In this document: in pieces, positions 22,784 through 32,953 of the stretch
How the letters are laid out: every line of letters starts with the position of its first letter
Position numbering within the stretch: the stretch's first letter is position 1
Source of the DNA: Acholoe squamosa
Taxonomy: Eukaryota; Annelida; Polychaeta; Phyllodocida; Polynoidae
DNA: 64,000 bases
Reading direction: 5' to 3'
Assembly (NCBI GenBank): GCA_949317995.1
Contig: OX439046.1
Coordinates: forward strand, 63,101,355-63,165,354
The notes under the pieces: generated by a model
Told to the model about the DNA's origin: nothing
The model's input: only the letters and a program-made list of their open reading frames with translations
Database searches by the model: none
Program-made: the position numbers and the translations under genes

Positions 22784-25313
22784 TGTCAGGCAATGCAGGA
22801 GTATGCTCCTACCCCAGGCTCACCCTGAGTATTAAAACAGTTTGAATTTGGCGACATTTGCCTGAGTCTAACACTAGACTCACTCTGAGTATCATATTTT
22901 CCTCAGTGTAGGGATATGCCTACATAAGGGTATAACTGTACCATGTTCAATTATTGTGCAGTAATATCTATCATAGATCACCTGTGAGCTCCTGTGCCAA
23001 GTGGAGGCACTTACATGTGTAGACAACATTCCAGTACAGCATGTATCTCCACTCTACATGGCTGGGGAGCATTGTTTAACAGTTCTATTGACACTGGTAG
23101 ATTGACACAACACTACTGCATTCATGCATCATGCTGACCCTTCAGGGTTGATGCACTCCCATGGAGTTGGCATGATGCACCCAGGCAGTGCTGGCTTTGT
23201 AGTGTATCATACCAACTATTGAACATGTAGCTGGAGGAACCATGTGGCCTGTATATGGCTCAATGACAGGACACTCCGCTCCACTTTGATAGAATTACCA
23301 TGAATAGAGATTGATAAAGTAGACCACAACCCGAACCATTCCTGTCACAAACTGGTTCCAAAGACTATGTAAGGGTCCTGATAGTAAAGGTCAGAGGCTG
23401 CCATGGCTTAATCTGGTACCTAATGGGAAAAGCACTGATACAGCCAGTTGTTACATAAGATATTCTACAGGGAGAGCTACAGGGAGAGAATTGTTTGGTG
23501 GATGATGCATTTTTCTTGCTGTCTATACTATTCTCTTTTTATGATATTTTGAGCATGCTTTTCCTTTAAAGGGATAAACTTCTCTAGTGTCCAATAGTGC
23601 AAAAAATGTAATCGACAGCACTACAATAGTGCAGTAACTACTGGGAGGTAGTTCTTCAGTCATGATGCATGCTCTTGATACATGGATGTAACTCTGGTAG
23701 TTCCTCACCTTCATTCATGCATCTTGAGTACAGTAATTGAAAGTGAGCATTGCCTAACCCGTATGGCATCAAAGGGCATCCACAGGGAAAAACTGATAAA
23801 TTGGCCAGGCCATGGTCTATACCTTGTATATTAAGAGGAGAGGTCTGCTGTCCACTGGTGTTATAGAGGTATGAGGTTTTGTCAAAGGCTGTTAGTCCCA
23901 GGGACGTACACTGTATCACACTTTATACCATGGTTATCCAGGTTAGGCACTGGTTTGCAGTGCCAATCGTGATAAGTCGATGTATTCAGCATGCACTAAA
24001 GGCATCATGTGTGACACAAATTGTTTTGGTTAGAATAGTTCTAGGTTCAGTCCACCTGCCGCATAAGCCTCTTATAGCTCTATGGCCATGCCTGTGCAAC
24101 AGAGGTCAACATAACATTTTGTGTCCACGCTGTCCAGTCCACTTGCCGAGGAAGATGCTGTGTTTTGATTCGAAGCGGAGCCCTGTCATCTATGGAAAAT
24201 GTCTAATTTGAGAAGAAATACATATCCCATCATGGCCTATACACCTGTGACACTTAAATATATAGCAGTGGAAATAATCGCAGATAGATTTTGCTTACCT
24301 TTGATGTTGTCATGTTTCATCAAGATTCTGATTGTAATAACATGTGATTTCAAACTGTCATTGGAGAACCTTTAATTGTTTTTGTCCCATGCAGTGTAGC
24401 CTAATCCTAGTAAGGCAGCAGATACCAAAAGGTGTATACATTTAATTTGTAATGTTGCACTGTTCTCTGCTGCATTGATGCATCACGCTGACTCTAAAGG
24501 TGTGTATCAACTCGGTAGGGCTGGTTCCATCTATGAATGTAGCCCTAGGAATTATCAAAGATATGGTTGTAGCCATGGGCAAAGATGACATGGGGAGCTG
24601 TGCATTGATGCACTATGTAGCCCTCAAAGGACATCCAAAGTATTAACACTAATGCCAACCTAATGCAAAAACCCAATAAACTATTTAGTGTCCATTGCCT
24701 TAAATTGGTGTTCTGCACACCAATAAGCCCTCTGGTTATCCTGGTACTATAACAAAATAAAGCAGGTTTACCTTGACATCCACAGCCCATCAACACAGAT
24801 ACAGTTATAGCCACACTAGTACCTTCCCAGCATAACTCCTTCTGCCTCAAAGTGTCCACCTTCCTGTTGGTGCCCCTAGCTGCATTATGAAGATTCAAGC
24901 TGTAGTTATGGTCAACAACTACCAGGGTGTACATAGTTGACTGCTGGTCTGTCATAGTGTGGATAAAGCCATGCAGAAAAGCAGTTCCTCCGTTCAAAGG
25001 TCGGCTTCATGAGATCTAAAGTTTGTGAACCCGTGGTGTGACTTGCTGGCTGTAAAGGAATAAGGAAGAAAGTATGCTGGCTCTATTTTGTGGCAGGATA
25101 CAGACAGATTCTGAGCATTTGCTGTCTTCCCCTTCAACACAGACATGTCAGATACATAGCTCCCCTAAGCTGGCCCCAAACAAATCACTCTTCTAAATCT
25201 ATAGAGATTTTATTAGAAAGGGTCACAAAATTTTTTTATGTCAAAGAGCTTTATTCCATCTGGAGAGGTTACTTAAGTGTTAGTGATGTATCACTGACAC
25301 TGAAGTCTCCTCA

Positions 25314-25316
<3 letters not shown>
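22784..25316. other. Noncoding sequence, no gene recognised
   Basis: The longest open frame (24545-24997, minus) has 150 codons but no recognisable domain, no paralog in the window and ordinary composition. Repeated phrases GCATGATGCA and GATGCATCA occur near 23120-23200 and 24480-24620, related to the ends of the TTAA-type elements. Confidence 0.4.

Positions 25317-25380
<64 letters not shown>
25317..25380. repeat. (AT)n microsatellite
   Basis: About 30 AT dinucleotides without interruption. Confidence 0.97.
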
Positions 25381-26460
25381 CACAGTGGCAATGTCATATC
25401 CTCAAAGAGGGTCATTCCTATTAGCCCACTTCCCCTGTGGAAGAAACGGGTACTAAGCAGAAATAATGAATCTGGGCTCCCTTTCACTTCATGTCCCCAC
25501 TAGTTTCCACCATGTCAGGTTTGTATACATAAAGCGGAAATCACGCTGGCACCAGCACTGGTATAGAGCACTAAAGGCTGGTTCCACAGTGTTGATCAGA
25601 TTTCTTTCTTGTTAATCTGAACAATTTTTATATAGGAAATGTCTAGCAAAAAAATATGGGACCAACCCTTTACCAGCCTGGATAATTGTATCACAATCTG
25701 TATGGGAAGTTCTGCTTCAAAGTATGGCAGAAGTGTGTAGTACACTATTGTGATCTAACAGTTTTTGCATGACTTGTCATTTATTTCATAGTGAATAGAT
25801 AGCAATCCCATTGCCATAACTGATAACAAATCACTAGCTTCCTAATTGGCCCTCAAATACCTCTTGGACACCCTTTGTTATAAAGAAGGGGAGCTTTTAC
25901 TCTAGATGCCTCCACAACATGTACTTTTTATTAGTCCAGGTGCCGTGCATCATTAAAGTTATTTTTTTAGATGTATCGCTTGATAGAAATCCAAATCCCT
26001 GACAGCATATTGGTTATCTGATATCCATTTTGTATTGCTGTATTTTTGTATACGGTCTTATTAAGCTGAAATGAAAAAGTGTCCAAATGTAAAATAACCA
26101 AACTGTATTATTAAACAGCAATTCTTACCATTTCTCCATCTCCAACTTCTTTCCATCCATTAAACCAGAATCCATAAGAAACTCTCATTCCTCAATAGGC
26201 CAGTTCGTTCATTACAAGGAGTCCATTTCCCACTGTCAGCCAGCTCTGTTAAATATCAAAGAGAGTGATGAAGAAGGCTGAAATACCTGCTGGAGAAATT
26301 ATATCCTTGCAGGCAGAATTAACCAGAATGGACGGAATTCCCTATGAAGTGGGTGTATGGATTCTTGGTGGGAGCCAAAAGACCTTAACTAACCATCTGA
26401 ACAAAGCAGACAATAGAAACTGTGGGGAATAGCTACTGCATGCAAATACAGCGGATAGAT
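25381..26460. other. Noncoding sequence, nothing recognised
   Basis: No element ends, RNA or protein motifs seen. Confidence 0.4.
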
Positions 26461-26465
26461 CTACT

Positions 26466-26710
26466 AACACACATAGCCTGAACCAGGGACCATAAGTAGT
26501 TTACTCTGTGTATGGATCCACATTATAGGCTGAACCAGGGACCATAAGTAGTATACTGTGTGTATGGATGCATATAAAGCCTGAACCAGGGACCCTAAGT
26601 AGTATGTACTGTGTGTATGGATGCACAAATACCCTGAACCAGGGACCCTAAGTAGTATACTGTGTGTATGGATGCACATATAGCCTTAACCAGTTACCCT
26701 AAGTAGTATA
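26466..26710 (+). repeat. Minisatellite, about 60-bp unit, unit 2
   Basis: Five units of the type GCCTGAACCAGGGACC...AAGTAGTATACTGTGTGTATGG. It is a diverged relative of the 13-unit array at 52209-52806 and of the isolated units at 8020-8910. It sits in the same relative place, just before block B. Confidence 0.9.
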
Positions 26711-26929
26711 CGGCATGTATACAAAGTATAGAAACACAGATCATCTGTTCAGAACACTAGAACCTTGGTTATTCAAACTAGACTTATAATGAGGTATGGT
26801 TTGTTTTTGCTATAAAGACTGCCAAAAATGCCTTTCCCATTCCCACCCTTATATTTCTAAATTACCTCTTCTAGAGATATGTGATGTCAATGAGGTAAGG
26901 AGGAGCAGATGCTTTCCCACACTTTCTCT

Positions 26930-27682
26930 GCTGTTTGTTTATTCTGCATCATTGCTGTCTCCTTACTGCACTGTGGACACAGCCACTGCATCCCAGCTCA
27001 TCACATTGACCAATCAGGTGGAAGCTTAGATTGCCAGTTGAGACCCCCATGTTGTTGAAACGCTGACTTGTGAGGCAACCTTGTGGAGATCAATTTGCAT
27101 TCAGCCCACTGTAGGGTGCTGACATGGGGTAGCTCCTCTGAGGTGGGTTGAGATCAAGGGGCTCTGGTAGAGAGGGGCTGGAGGTGATCTGACCTTGGTC
27201 TGACTAAGTCATTAACCTCCTCACCCACACAACCATCTTGCCCTACCACCCTCTGCCTCCCACTCCATCAGACCCACTCCCCATTCCCATTTTATCTGCC
27301 CCCCCCAACTACCTCTCATTGAATGTACCTTCCTCACTGCTTCCACTGCCTTTCCAAACCCTTTCCTCCCTCCCATTCACCTTCACTCCCTCCTCACCTC
27401 CCCCACTCCCTCCCTGCACTACCCATCCCCTCCCCATCCTTTCTAGTCTCTCCTTCACTTTACCCCCCACCCTGCCTCCCAAAAAACACACAGTCTCTGG
27501 CCCTACACTGGCTGCAAGCTGATATCCTTGAAGTAGGTTTAAAAAGTCGTCTGCTTGTGAAAGTTTACTGAAGACTGTGTTATCTTAAGCAATGCTATGG
27601 TGCCAGATGCTTAAGAGCTTGCTTTGTATGTATAGTATACCTGGCCTCCACCCACTGACATAAATGCCCTTTTACCTAGGTA
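26930..27682 (+). repeat. Block B, copy 2 (left part)
   Basis: Same order as the other B copies: GACCAATCAGGTGGAAGC, GTAGCTCCTCTG, CACCCACACAACC, pyrimidine tract, then CCACCCACTGACAT and CCTAGGTA. It breaks at 27682 and resumes at 34892 with TACAGTGTCCCC, interrupted by the nested transposons. Confidence 0.8.
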
Positions 27683-28709
27683 GGGTAGAGGCACCCATTT
27701 AGGACGCTCCTGGCCATACCAACGGTGACCATATTTAATCATCATATCTTGTACCTTTGAACTTCATTTTTTTCTACTTTCTATATCATTAATGGAAACA
27801 TGGGATTTGGCCTCCTATTCCCATAAAGGTTTTAATAATTCTTTCCCTTACATATGAGTATATGACCTGTACACATTTGGTCTGCAAAACATCAAATTGC
27901 ACCTTAAGTTGGAAAGCTCATGCTAGATATGACGCTATAGTTGCACAGTTATCTCACTGATACAGACACAGTGGGTAACTGTATGTAATACCATAAAAGT
28001 ATGCAACATAACATTTAAGAAAGCAAGTTTATTCAATAGTCCTATCCAGAATAATCTCAGATGTTAATTTTGAATCCTGTACTAGATCATTCTGCAGGCT
28101 CAAATGAATATGACGTCCATGGTGCAGATAGGGGACTGATTGAATATAGGTGTTGTACTGGGTAAACCTAACACATACACGATAAGGAGTAGGTATAATT
28201 ATAAGGAGTAAGGGAGTAGATATAATTATCGTAAAAGGATTCTCTCTATGACAAAATATCCATTTTAAATGTACGTAACCATGATAAAATTGTGTCCCAG
28301 ACAAGGTGCAATTAGTGTCTGAATTTAGGTACAATTCAAAGGTCAAATAAGAATTACTCCCACAATGCAATATAATGGATGTATCCAGGCCTGGGAAGTT
28401 AAATCAGTAGTAAAAATGTATATGTTTCCATTGACATGCATAGAAGTTTTATAAGCATGATGGTTTGGACACAGGTAATTGGTAAATTAAACCAGTTTTG
28501 CCATTCACTCACTATCTGTGATGATCAAACTATAGCAAAAACGACCTAAGTTAGCACATTTGTAAATTCCCTTTTAAAGAGCTGTACATGTTCTATACTG
28601 TATTTGTTAGAGAGAATAATGACTTAGGTTCTGCTTCCAGTTCATATGATAACTGAAATTCTCATATTGATTATGCAATGAAATCCAAAAGGTGTCCGAT
28701 TTATGTGTC

Positions 28710-28860
28710 AGTAGTATAGTATGTATCAAAACGTGACTATAGTTAAGTATTGTTTATTACTCACTCGACCTGCAGCCAATCAGAGGCCGCCATTTGGTCA
28801 TGTGCCACATCTACTTAGGGGGTCATGTGACAACCTTTCAGCCTATCAGAGGCCAGCATT
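28710..28860 (+). repeat. Polinton left terminal inverted repeat
   Basis: Inverted match to 34710-34859. The best-conserved part is GACTATAGTTAAGTA, then TTATTACTCACTCGACC and TGCAGCCAATCAGAGG. The match loosens after CATTTGGTCATGTG, where the right arm has an extra X-box segment. Inward of it, 28835-28975 holds a tandem repeat of about 79 bp (GGCCAGCATTYTGGTAACC twice). Confidence 0.9.
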
Positions 28861-28956
28861 CTGGTAACCATGGTAACATGACCTAATTAGGGGATTAGTG
28901 GGTCACGTGTAACCTCTCAACCAATTAGAGGCCAGCATTTTGGTAACCATGGTAAC
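28776..28956. promoter_or_regulatory. CCAAT, E-box and X-box motifs at the Polinton left end
   Basis: CCAATCA at 28776, GGTAACCATGGTAAC at 28863 and again at 28942, and CACGTG at 28904. These fit NF-Y, RFX X-box-like and bHLH-ZIP sites. The same three motif types occur near the right end. A promoter role for the right-end set is plausible because the genes read inward from the right; for the left set it is less clear. Confidence 0.45.
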
Positions 28957-29113
28957 ATGACCTTTTTAGGGGCTAGTAGCCACCATTATGACCTAATTAG
29001 GGGATAAGTCACTTGGCCCCTAAGGTGTGGGGCTAATTATGCAAAGAAGGTTTTGTATATTTTTTATGTGTCATAAAATATGTAGGAAATAAAAACACAA
29101 TGAAATAAGTTAA

Positions 29114-29127
29114 TTTATTTTTTTATT
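29114..29127 (-). terminator. Polyadenylation signals downstream of the protease
   Basis: On the minus strand AATAAA occurs at 29122-29127 and 29114-29119, about 210 bases past the protease stop and about 70 past the small frame that follows. This is where polyadenylation of the minus-strand transcripts would be expected. Confidence 0.45.
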
Positions 29128-29193
29128 TTTCATGAACCAACACTTTAATCAATCGTTTTACTTTTGTGCTCGACCTTTCAGCAAACCACAAAG

Positions 29194-29376
29194 TCACACT
29201 TTGTCAGTCCACCTACTGTTGGCCTTTTCCAACATACTCTGCACTAAACTGGATAAATCCAACACCATTTCGGCCAGACATAGGATATTTGTGTGCATGA
29301 CTTGCACATGTTTCCAGCACCCTTCTTCCGTCTTCACATCATCATCATCATCGCAAGCCTTTGACTCACCAGCCAA
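29194..29376 (-). CDS. Small ORF overlapping the protease 3' end, uncertain
   Basis: A 60-codon frame overlaps the end of the protease in another frame across a (CAT)n microsatellite. It reads KACDDDDDVKTEEG, then a leucine-rich helical stretch ending LVQSMLEKANSRW. It could be a small accessory gene, or the original C-terminus of the protease displaced by a frameshift in the repeat. I do not recognise it. Confidence 0.25.
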   Translation of the reverse strand: MAGESKACDDDDDVKTEEGCWKHVQVMHTNILCLAEMVLDLSSLVQSMLEKANSRWTDKV

Positions 29377-29789
29377 TCGCTTAGATTTTGTTTTCTGCTC
29401 ATTTGCATGACAATCATTTTAGGGTTTCTTGTTCGACATGCTTCGATAAGGAAATGCACGCAATGAGGTCCACAGGTGTCAGCAGAAGTGTCTTGGAGTT
29501 GAATACGATTTCTTTGCCACTTGAACGGAGCAGAACGTCTCAGGAAAGATAGGAACTCTGTGCTCAGCAGAGGTAAACCGAATGAATCAAAGTAGTACGC
29601 CTCTCCTGTCCTCGACACGTAAAACACCACCCAATGTTGACCTGGTAAATGTTGAGGATCCGTGTTACTCACGAAACAAGTGTCCTTGACAGGGTGCTTG
29701 GGGATAGTGTCACAAGAGAAAACACCTAGGAAATGATGTTTTGTGTGAATGTTTTCCTTCAACACTCTGTTTCTTTTGACTGTATTCAT
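29334..29789 (-). CDS. Polinton cysteine protease (adenain-like, C5/Ulp1 fold)
   Basis: A 151-codon frame with the catalytic set of adenovirus-type maturation proteases in order: His52 in GQHWV, Asp68 in YYFDSFG, Gln99 in IQLQD and Cys106 in DTCGPHC. The Gln to Cys gap is seven residues, as in adenain. In related viruses this enzyme cleaves capsid and core precursor proteins during particle maturation. The ATG lies 6 bases past the major capsid protein stop, so the two genes are adjacent and co-oriented. It is the only Polinton gene here without an evident lesion. The frame ends in five methionines encoded by a CAT/ATG microsatellite, so the native C-terminus may have been lost or replaced. 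Confidence 0.87.
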   Translation of the reverse strand: MNTVKRNRVLKENIHTKHHFLGVFSCDTIPKHPVKDTCFVSNTDPQHLPGQHWVVFYVSRTGEAYYFDSFGLPLLSTEFLSFLRRSAPFKWQRNRIQLQDTSADTCGPHCVHFLIEACRTRNPKMIVMQMSRKQNLSDWLVSQRLAMMMMM

Positions 29790-29792
29790 GCA

Positions 29793-31096
29793 CTACTCTC
29801 TCGTCTTCAGTTCATATGGTAGTCTGTGATGGGATGTGGATCTCTGGTCATACACCAAGTACAGGAGCACTGTTGTCGTCTCCGCCAGCGCTGCGCCAAA
29901 ACTGAGCTCCACCCTCAGTTGACCAGCTTTTATAAGGTTCACTCTACACCCGTCGTGCAACCTGTCCGGAGTTAAATCCAGTGGGAACAGCGTGTACCCG
30001 TTCAGCAAATTGTTGTAGGAAATGCTGCAGGAGCGCGAACCCTCTTACATCCACGTTTCCGTGTCTAGTGCCAGGTACTCTCTCACCGCTTCCTTTTTGG
30101 CAAAGTTGGGCACGTAGGCGTTGTTCGGCACCTTCTGGTCATTCACTATCACTTGAAGTGAGTTGAAGTTGCAATCATCAGTTCGAATGGGTTCTTGGCA
30201 TAACTTCTGTTGAAGGCGTCGTGGTCAAGGAAACAAATCATCATGGACTTGGGCAGTTGACCTGTGTTGAAGTGTGTGTAGGTGTGATCTCTGTTACCTG
30301 CAGGGATGGCATAGCTCGTCACCTCCACTCTGTTGACTGGGTAGTCGAAGGGACCCTGTTCTATCACAGCCTTTTCGTGCTTTCCACCACAGCATCAGCT
30401 ATCAGTGCGCGATGCACGTAGAGCTTAGCTTTGTGAATCTTGAGTTTGTATGCTGTGTCGCCGTTGCTCATCAGATAGAAACTAGGCATAGCTTTTTTTC
30501 AGAGTTAGATTAATTTCCGTCTCTCCAGCTATGAATTTTGGTTAATGAGCCAGGTCAAAGTGGAGTCTCGCCATCAGCGGAAAGCGCCCGTTAGAGATGA
30601 GTTCTTTGTGCACCTTGAACCCTGGTTTCTTGTCGGATAAGGTGTCGAATTTACCAGCCGCATCTTGGTGCCAGCCTTGGATGCTCATGATGTTGTCCTT
30701 CAACCCTTTGTCATAGTTGAGTAAACCTTCCAGGTAAGCTCTGTAGGGATAGGTTTCGGTGTTGCAAGACATTTTGAAACCTCCGATGGAGACTTGGATG
30801 TCCTTAAAGAGCAAGTGAGCCAAATTGTTCACCGGAGCCACCTTGTCGTCAGCGTCCAGAGCCTCGCCGTTTGGTTTCAGGACCTCGCATTCTAGATGAA
30901 GGTAGTTTTGGTTCAGGTCGATGTACTCTTGCGACTTACTGATAGTGAAAGTTATGTTGCTTCTGTCTCCCAAAGAGTTTTTTGTCTCTAACCCGAGGAA
31001 GGTCGACTTCAGGATAGTGGTCTGAGTCGGTGCTATGGCGTGCAGGTCGAGCTCAGAGAGCGCACACTCCCTGCTGTTCTTGTGTACGTAGGCCAT
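29793..31096 (-). pseudogene. Polinton major capsid protein (double jelly-roll), broken
   Basis: About 434 codons if the breaks are ignored, a normal length for this family. The first 184 residues (30542-31096) form one open frame beginning MAYVHKNSRECALSELDL, with LNQNYLHLECEV and TYPYRAYLEGLLNY. These match the N-terminal jelly-roll of the Polinton capsid proteins known in databases as F54H12.2-like. Later pieces lie in other frames: about 30370-30540 (with at least one internal shift), 30149-30367 (TGQLPKSMMICFLDHDAF) and 29793-30148 (NGYTLFPLDLTPD). An in-frame TAA lies at 30045-30047. There are at least four frame changes, so no full-length capsid protein can be made. A TATA box lies 56 bases upstream. 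Confidence 0.9.
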
Positions 31097-31151
31097 CGCG
31101 CTCCCTCTTCACATTGGTGGTGGACTAACGCTGGTGACCGCTAGTCCTTTT

Positions 31152-31159
31152 TATTTATA
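31152..31159 (-). promoter_or_regulatory. TATA box of the capsid gene
   Basis: On the minus strand TATAAATAAAAAGGACTAG lies 56 bases before the capsid ATG, in the only sizeable gap between Polinton genes (31097-31280). A similar TATAAAAAGGA lies before the uncharacterised Polinton gene. The likeness suggests a common promoter type for structural genes; this is inference. Confidence 0.6.
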
Positions 31160-31280
31160 GGTTGGTCGACTAGCGATTGAAAATGTCACCCCGGCGTCTT
31201 TTACAGGAACCTCCGCCCGCCTGAGAAGCAAGAGAGCACCTCCGACGTTTGGTTGCCGCTTTTTTTCCTGGAGAGAGCAC

Positions 31281-31863
31281 TTAATGCTGACTCTTCAGAC
31301 CACCTACCCTTCTTTTTTTTTTCTTAGTAGGGAGGTCGTGTCTGTAGAAAATAGTTTTGATGTTTTCCGAGGTGATGTCAGCAGGCGGCATTTTCCGCGT
31401 TTTGTGGTGAGTGCAATTGTAAGAAGAGACCACCTGGTCCAATACGTCTAGGTAGCAATATGTATGCTTGTGTGTGAAATAGCGCCACAGCTTCTCCTTC
31501 AGACTTTGATTAAAATGCTCCACTAGACTATGCGTTGATGTGGTCGTTTTCGCAAGTGAAAAACTCTATGTCTTTGCTCTTCAGGTGATCTTGGAAGGTC
31601 TTGTTGAGAAACTCTTTTCCCTTGTTCGTCTTGTCCGCGCGTACCTGGAGAAAACGTTGATGGCCATGACCACGTAGCGGAACCCGTCGTTGTGAGACAC
31701 CAAAGCTTGCATATCCATCAAATCTAACTGCCACGGTTGATCGATTGTTGTTTCTGGAGTTTGGTGATGCTGGTGAAACTGGAGGGTGCTTTCACGTTGG
31801 TGTATTTAGCCACCATGCGTCTCTTTTCTTTTTCCTCTTTGGTCAGTCTTTGAGACCTAGCCA
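31281..31863 (-). pseudogene. Polinton integrase (rve/DDE family), broken and internally deleted
   Basis: Pieces of a retroviral-type integrase core lie in several frames. The start MARSQRLTKEEKEKRRMV overlaps the preceding gene by 21 bases. Then come QPWQLDLMDMQALVSHNDGF (first catalytic Asp and the strand after it), a piece with NKGKEFLNKTF (second Asp just before it) and SLVEHFNQSLKEKLWRYF (catalytic Glu). The C-terminal 80-codon frame (31281-31523) ends in a basic KKKKRR stretch. About 35 residues expected between FSRY and the second Asp are missing. At least three frame changes are present. The enzyme would join element ends to the host genome; this copy cannot make it. Confidence 0.87.
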
Positions 31864-32938
31864 TGGCGGGGTGGCATGATTGCGCGATCTCCTTTTCTTT
31901 CCTTGGGTGCTTTTCCTGAAGTCAGGTCGAGGCATTTTTTTACCGGTAGTTAGAGTTTCGTAAATTTTGTCCTCGTCGTCATCGCCCCCCTTAAGACAGG
32001 AAAAACGGGGAGAAAAGGAGGAGGCACCTACGAGGAGAGTGTCGTCCCTGTCATAATAGTTTTCCTCGAAGTCGTCGTCTTCTTCCTCGTTGGTGCTCGG
32101 TCGCTTCCTCCCTCTGCCGAGAGCTGTACTGTGCAAAGCTCTGGCACCACTGGTTGTTTTATAGAGCTGGTTTCTGATCAAGGAAGCAGTAGGATCTTCC
32201 ACCCTCAGCACTTCCTTGAACGGTGTGTACCCCTCGGGTCTCGTCGTCACAGTTTCCTCATACTGGCGGCATCGTTCAGTAAGTCCACTATGCTTATTCG
32301 GTTGTCGGGATTCGTTTTCTCACCCATTATTTCGCTCACCTAGCCGTCGTCGTTCCACCTGACCAAGTCGGATTTCTGCAGTTTCTTGAAGAGTTTAGTG
32401 GTGGTGTTGTGTTTCCTCTTTGGAACTTGTTCGAGCAACCCCATGAGGAGAGAGGGAGGTTTCTCGGGCAGCGGTCTCACAGGAGCATAAGCGGGAATCG
32501 TGTGGTTGTTTGGATTGGTGAGGAAAAATTGTAACCTGTTCAAAAGTTTCTTGTATTTCAGCATTTTTTCGCATGATTTCAAAGTGGGGTCATTCAACAC
32601 TAGGTTCAAGTCCCTGTAGACAAACTGTAGTACCTGGTGTAATGCTGAGTTGGGATGTAGTGCTTCTTCCGCCTGTCTGTAGTAATAAGCCATGTTATTG
32701 AGGGGTGGGGATATGGCGGCGGTGTCGGAAGCAGAGGGACGGTTGTTTTCACGCTCAGCAGGAGGTACACCAACACCAGCAGCAACACCACCAGCAGCAC
32801 CATCACCGTCACCAGCAACAGCAGCAGCAACAGGAACAGCAACTAGGGGGTGACATCAAGAACTCCTCGTGATTTCAAGAGGGTCTTAGGATCGACGAGA
32901 GCCAAGCGCTTGTAGTGTTGCTCCTCTGGGTCCATCAT
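31843..32938 (-). pseudogene. Uncharacterised conserved Polinton protein, broken
   Basis: A gene of about 365 codons beginning MMDPEEQHYKRLALVDPKTL. An alanine/valine/glycine-rich linker encoded by a GTT/GCT-rich stretch follows, then a helical segment (LHQVLQFVYRDLNLVL). Next are LFKKLQKSDLVRWNDDG, IVDLLNDAASMRKL and an acidic then basic C-terminus. The segment order matches a protein commonly found beside capsid genes in animal Polintons; its function is unknown. Lesions: a frameshift near 32847, an in-frame TAG at 32340-32342 and a frameshift near 32252. It overlaps the integrase start. A TATA box lies about 33 bases upstream of the ATG, inside the end of the pX-like gene. Confidence 0.65.
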
Positions 32939-32953
32939 CGTCGAGGTATGCGT

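Noticed and set aside
24545..24997. A 150-codon minus-strand frame in unique sequence
   Set aside because: No recognisable domain, no splice or promoter context, and it ends in ordinary noncoding sequence. It could be a chance frame; not excluded but not supported.
28029..28370. A 113-codon frame in the TA-target element as its transposase
   Set aside because: No DDE/D-type motif or helix-turn-helix pattern could be seen and the length is too short; the element is treated as non-autonomous.
32606..32842. A 78-codon leucine/valine-rich frame as a transmembrane protein in the Polinton
   Set aside because: It is the shifted frame of the alanine/valine/glycine linker and the following segment of the uncharacterised Polinton gene.
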